A stretch of 64,000 bases of DNA from Isochrysis galbana (taxonomy: Eukaryota > Haptophyta > Isochrysidales > Isochrysidaceae). Below, piece after piece: positions 63,656 through 64,000 of the stretch (position 1 is its first letter; the number at the start of each line of letters is the position of its first letter). The notes beneath the pieces were generated by a model. It had not been told where the DNA came from and did no database searches. It was given only the letters and a program-made list of their open reading frames with translations. A program made the translations under genes and the position numbers. The DNA lies in assembly GCA_018136815.1 (NCBI GenBank), contig CM030932.1:10118269-10182268 (forward strand), given 5' to 3'.

Positions 63656-64000
63656 TGATCCGCTCGTGGATATGGGGCTCTCCCATAACATTAAGTTGGA
63701 CTTTGTGGTGATCGCCTTTTCGGCGCAGATAAAAGTTATGGTCTCTGTCCACTAGAATGTCACCTAGATCATGCGCGTCCGGATCTTCTTGAGGGACTAA
63801 CTCTTGCTCCTCCGGAGGAGGAGGCGGGGGCTTCGCTTGTTTTCTAAGAAGGTCCGTATAGTCAGATGTGGCATCTACTAGTCTTGATCTAGTCCATTCG
63901 GATATCTTTTCCCACGACTTAAGAAGGGGGGCTACTGAAATGTAATTTCCTCTATGGCGTATCCACCGTTCTCCGTCCGGCAAGTAAGCCGCGCATTCCT
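63655..64000 (-). mobile_element. LINE-B ORF2 fragment running off the window
   Basis: The minus strand encodes WIRHRGNYISVAPLLKSW ... DILVDRDHNFYLRRKGDHHK ... MGEPHIHERIS, matching 57000-57300. The 3' part of the element is missing at 63655, so this copy, like that at 57362, lacks its 3' end. Confidence 0.8.

Overview
The window is nuclear DNA of a GC-rich, intron-containing, transposon-dense eukaryote, most likely a protist or unicellular alga. The evidence is a 16-exon Argonaute gene whose inferred introns are all GT-AG and keep frame, a 40S ribosomal protein S30 gene, an OSCA/TMEM63-type channel gene, several non-LTR retrotransposon families, and remnants of piggyBac-, Harbinger- and hAT-like DNA transposons. 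The lineage cannot be fixed from the sequence; a haptophyte or other alga is only a guess. Two 100-N assembly gaps (8801-8900, 27730-27829) are present.

Layout. 1-1200: right end of a large satellite-bearing TIR element inside an older retroelement. 1.5-2.4 kb: small membrane-protein gene on the minus strand. 2.8-9.3 kb: LINE fragment and a long Gag-like/Ser-Pro-rich reading frame split by one UAG. 9.3-13.3 kb: a Harbinger-like remnant cut by an internally deleted LINE with an 18-bp target-site duplication (TSD). 13.5-14.6 kb: hAT remnant and solo retroelement 5' ends. 15.0-19.9 kb: Argonaute (minus). 20.0-21.7 kb: GA microsatellite and a hAT-type MITE containing a tRNA-like sequence. 22.4-27.0 kb: OSCA/TMEM63-like channel (minus). 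27.9-29.05 kb: retroelement pieces. 29.5-30.3 kb: PARP-like gene (plus). 32.3-41.9 kb: a decayed piggyBac-like transposase gene split by two near-identical 4.1-4.3 kb TIR elements that carry 204-bp and 202-bp satellites. 42.7-45.2 kb: coiled-coil gene and two MITEs. 46.1-48.3 kb: RPS30 and a divergently transcribed secreted/beta-prism-like gene sharing a short GA/G-rich promoter region. 48.9-57.4 kb: nested retrotransposons whose insertion order can be read from TSDs. 59.0-59.8 kb: hypothetical gene. 60.3-61.8 kb: element ends and a hAT fragment. 61.9-63.2 kb: glycosyltransferase-like gene. 63.3-64.0 kb: repeat ends and another LINE fragment running off the window.

The most interesting pattern is in the retroelements. 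At least ten copies begin with a short perfect or near-perfect hairpin placed directly before an ATGGAGCG start. The stem sequence changes between subfamilies while pairing is kept. Four LINE 3' ends finish in a sense-strand oligo(T) run instead of poly(A). Several loci hold only the first few dozen bases of the 5' end, the reverse of normal LINE truncation. The second notable system is the satellite-carrying TIR element with 7-bp TSDs that inserted twice within about 13 bp. A slicer-competent Argonaute lies amid this transposon load.
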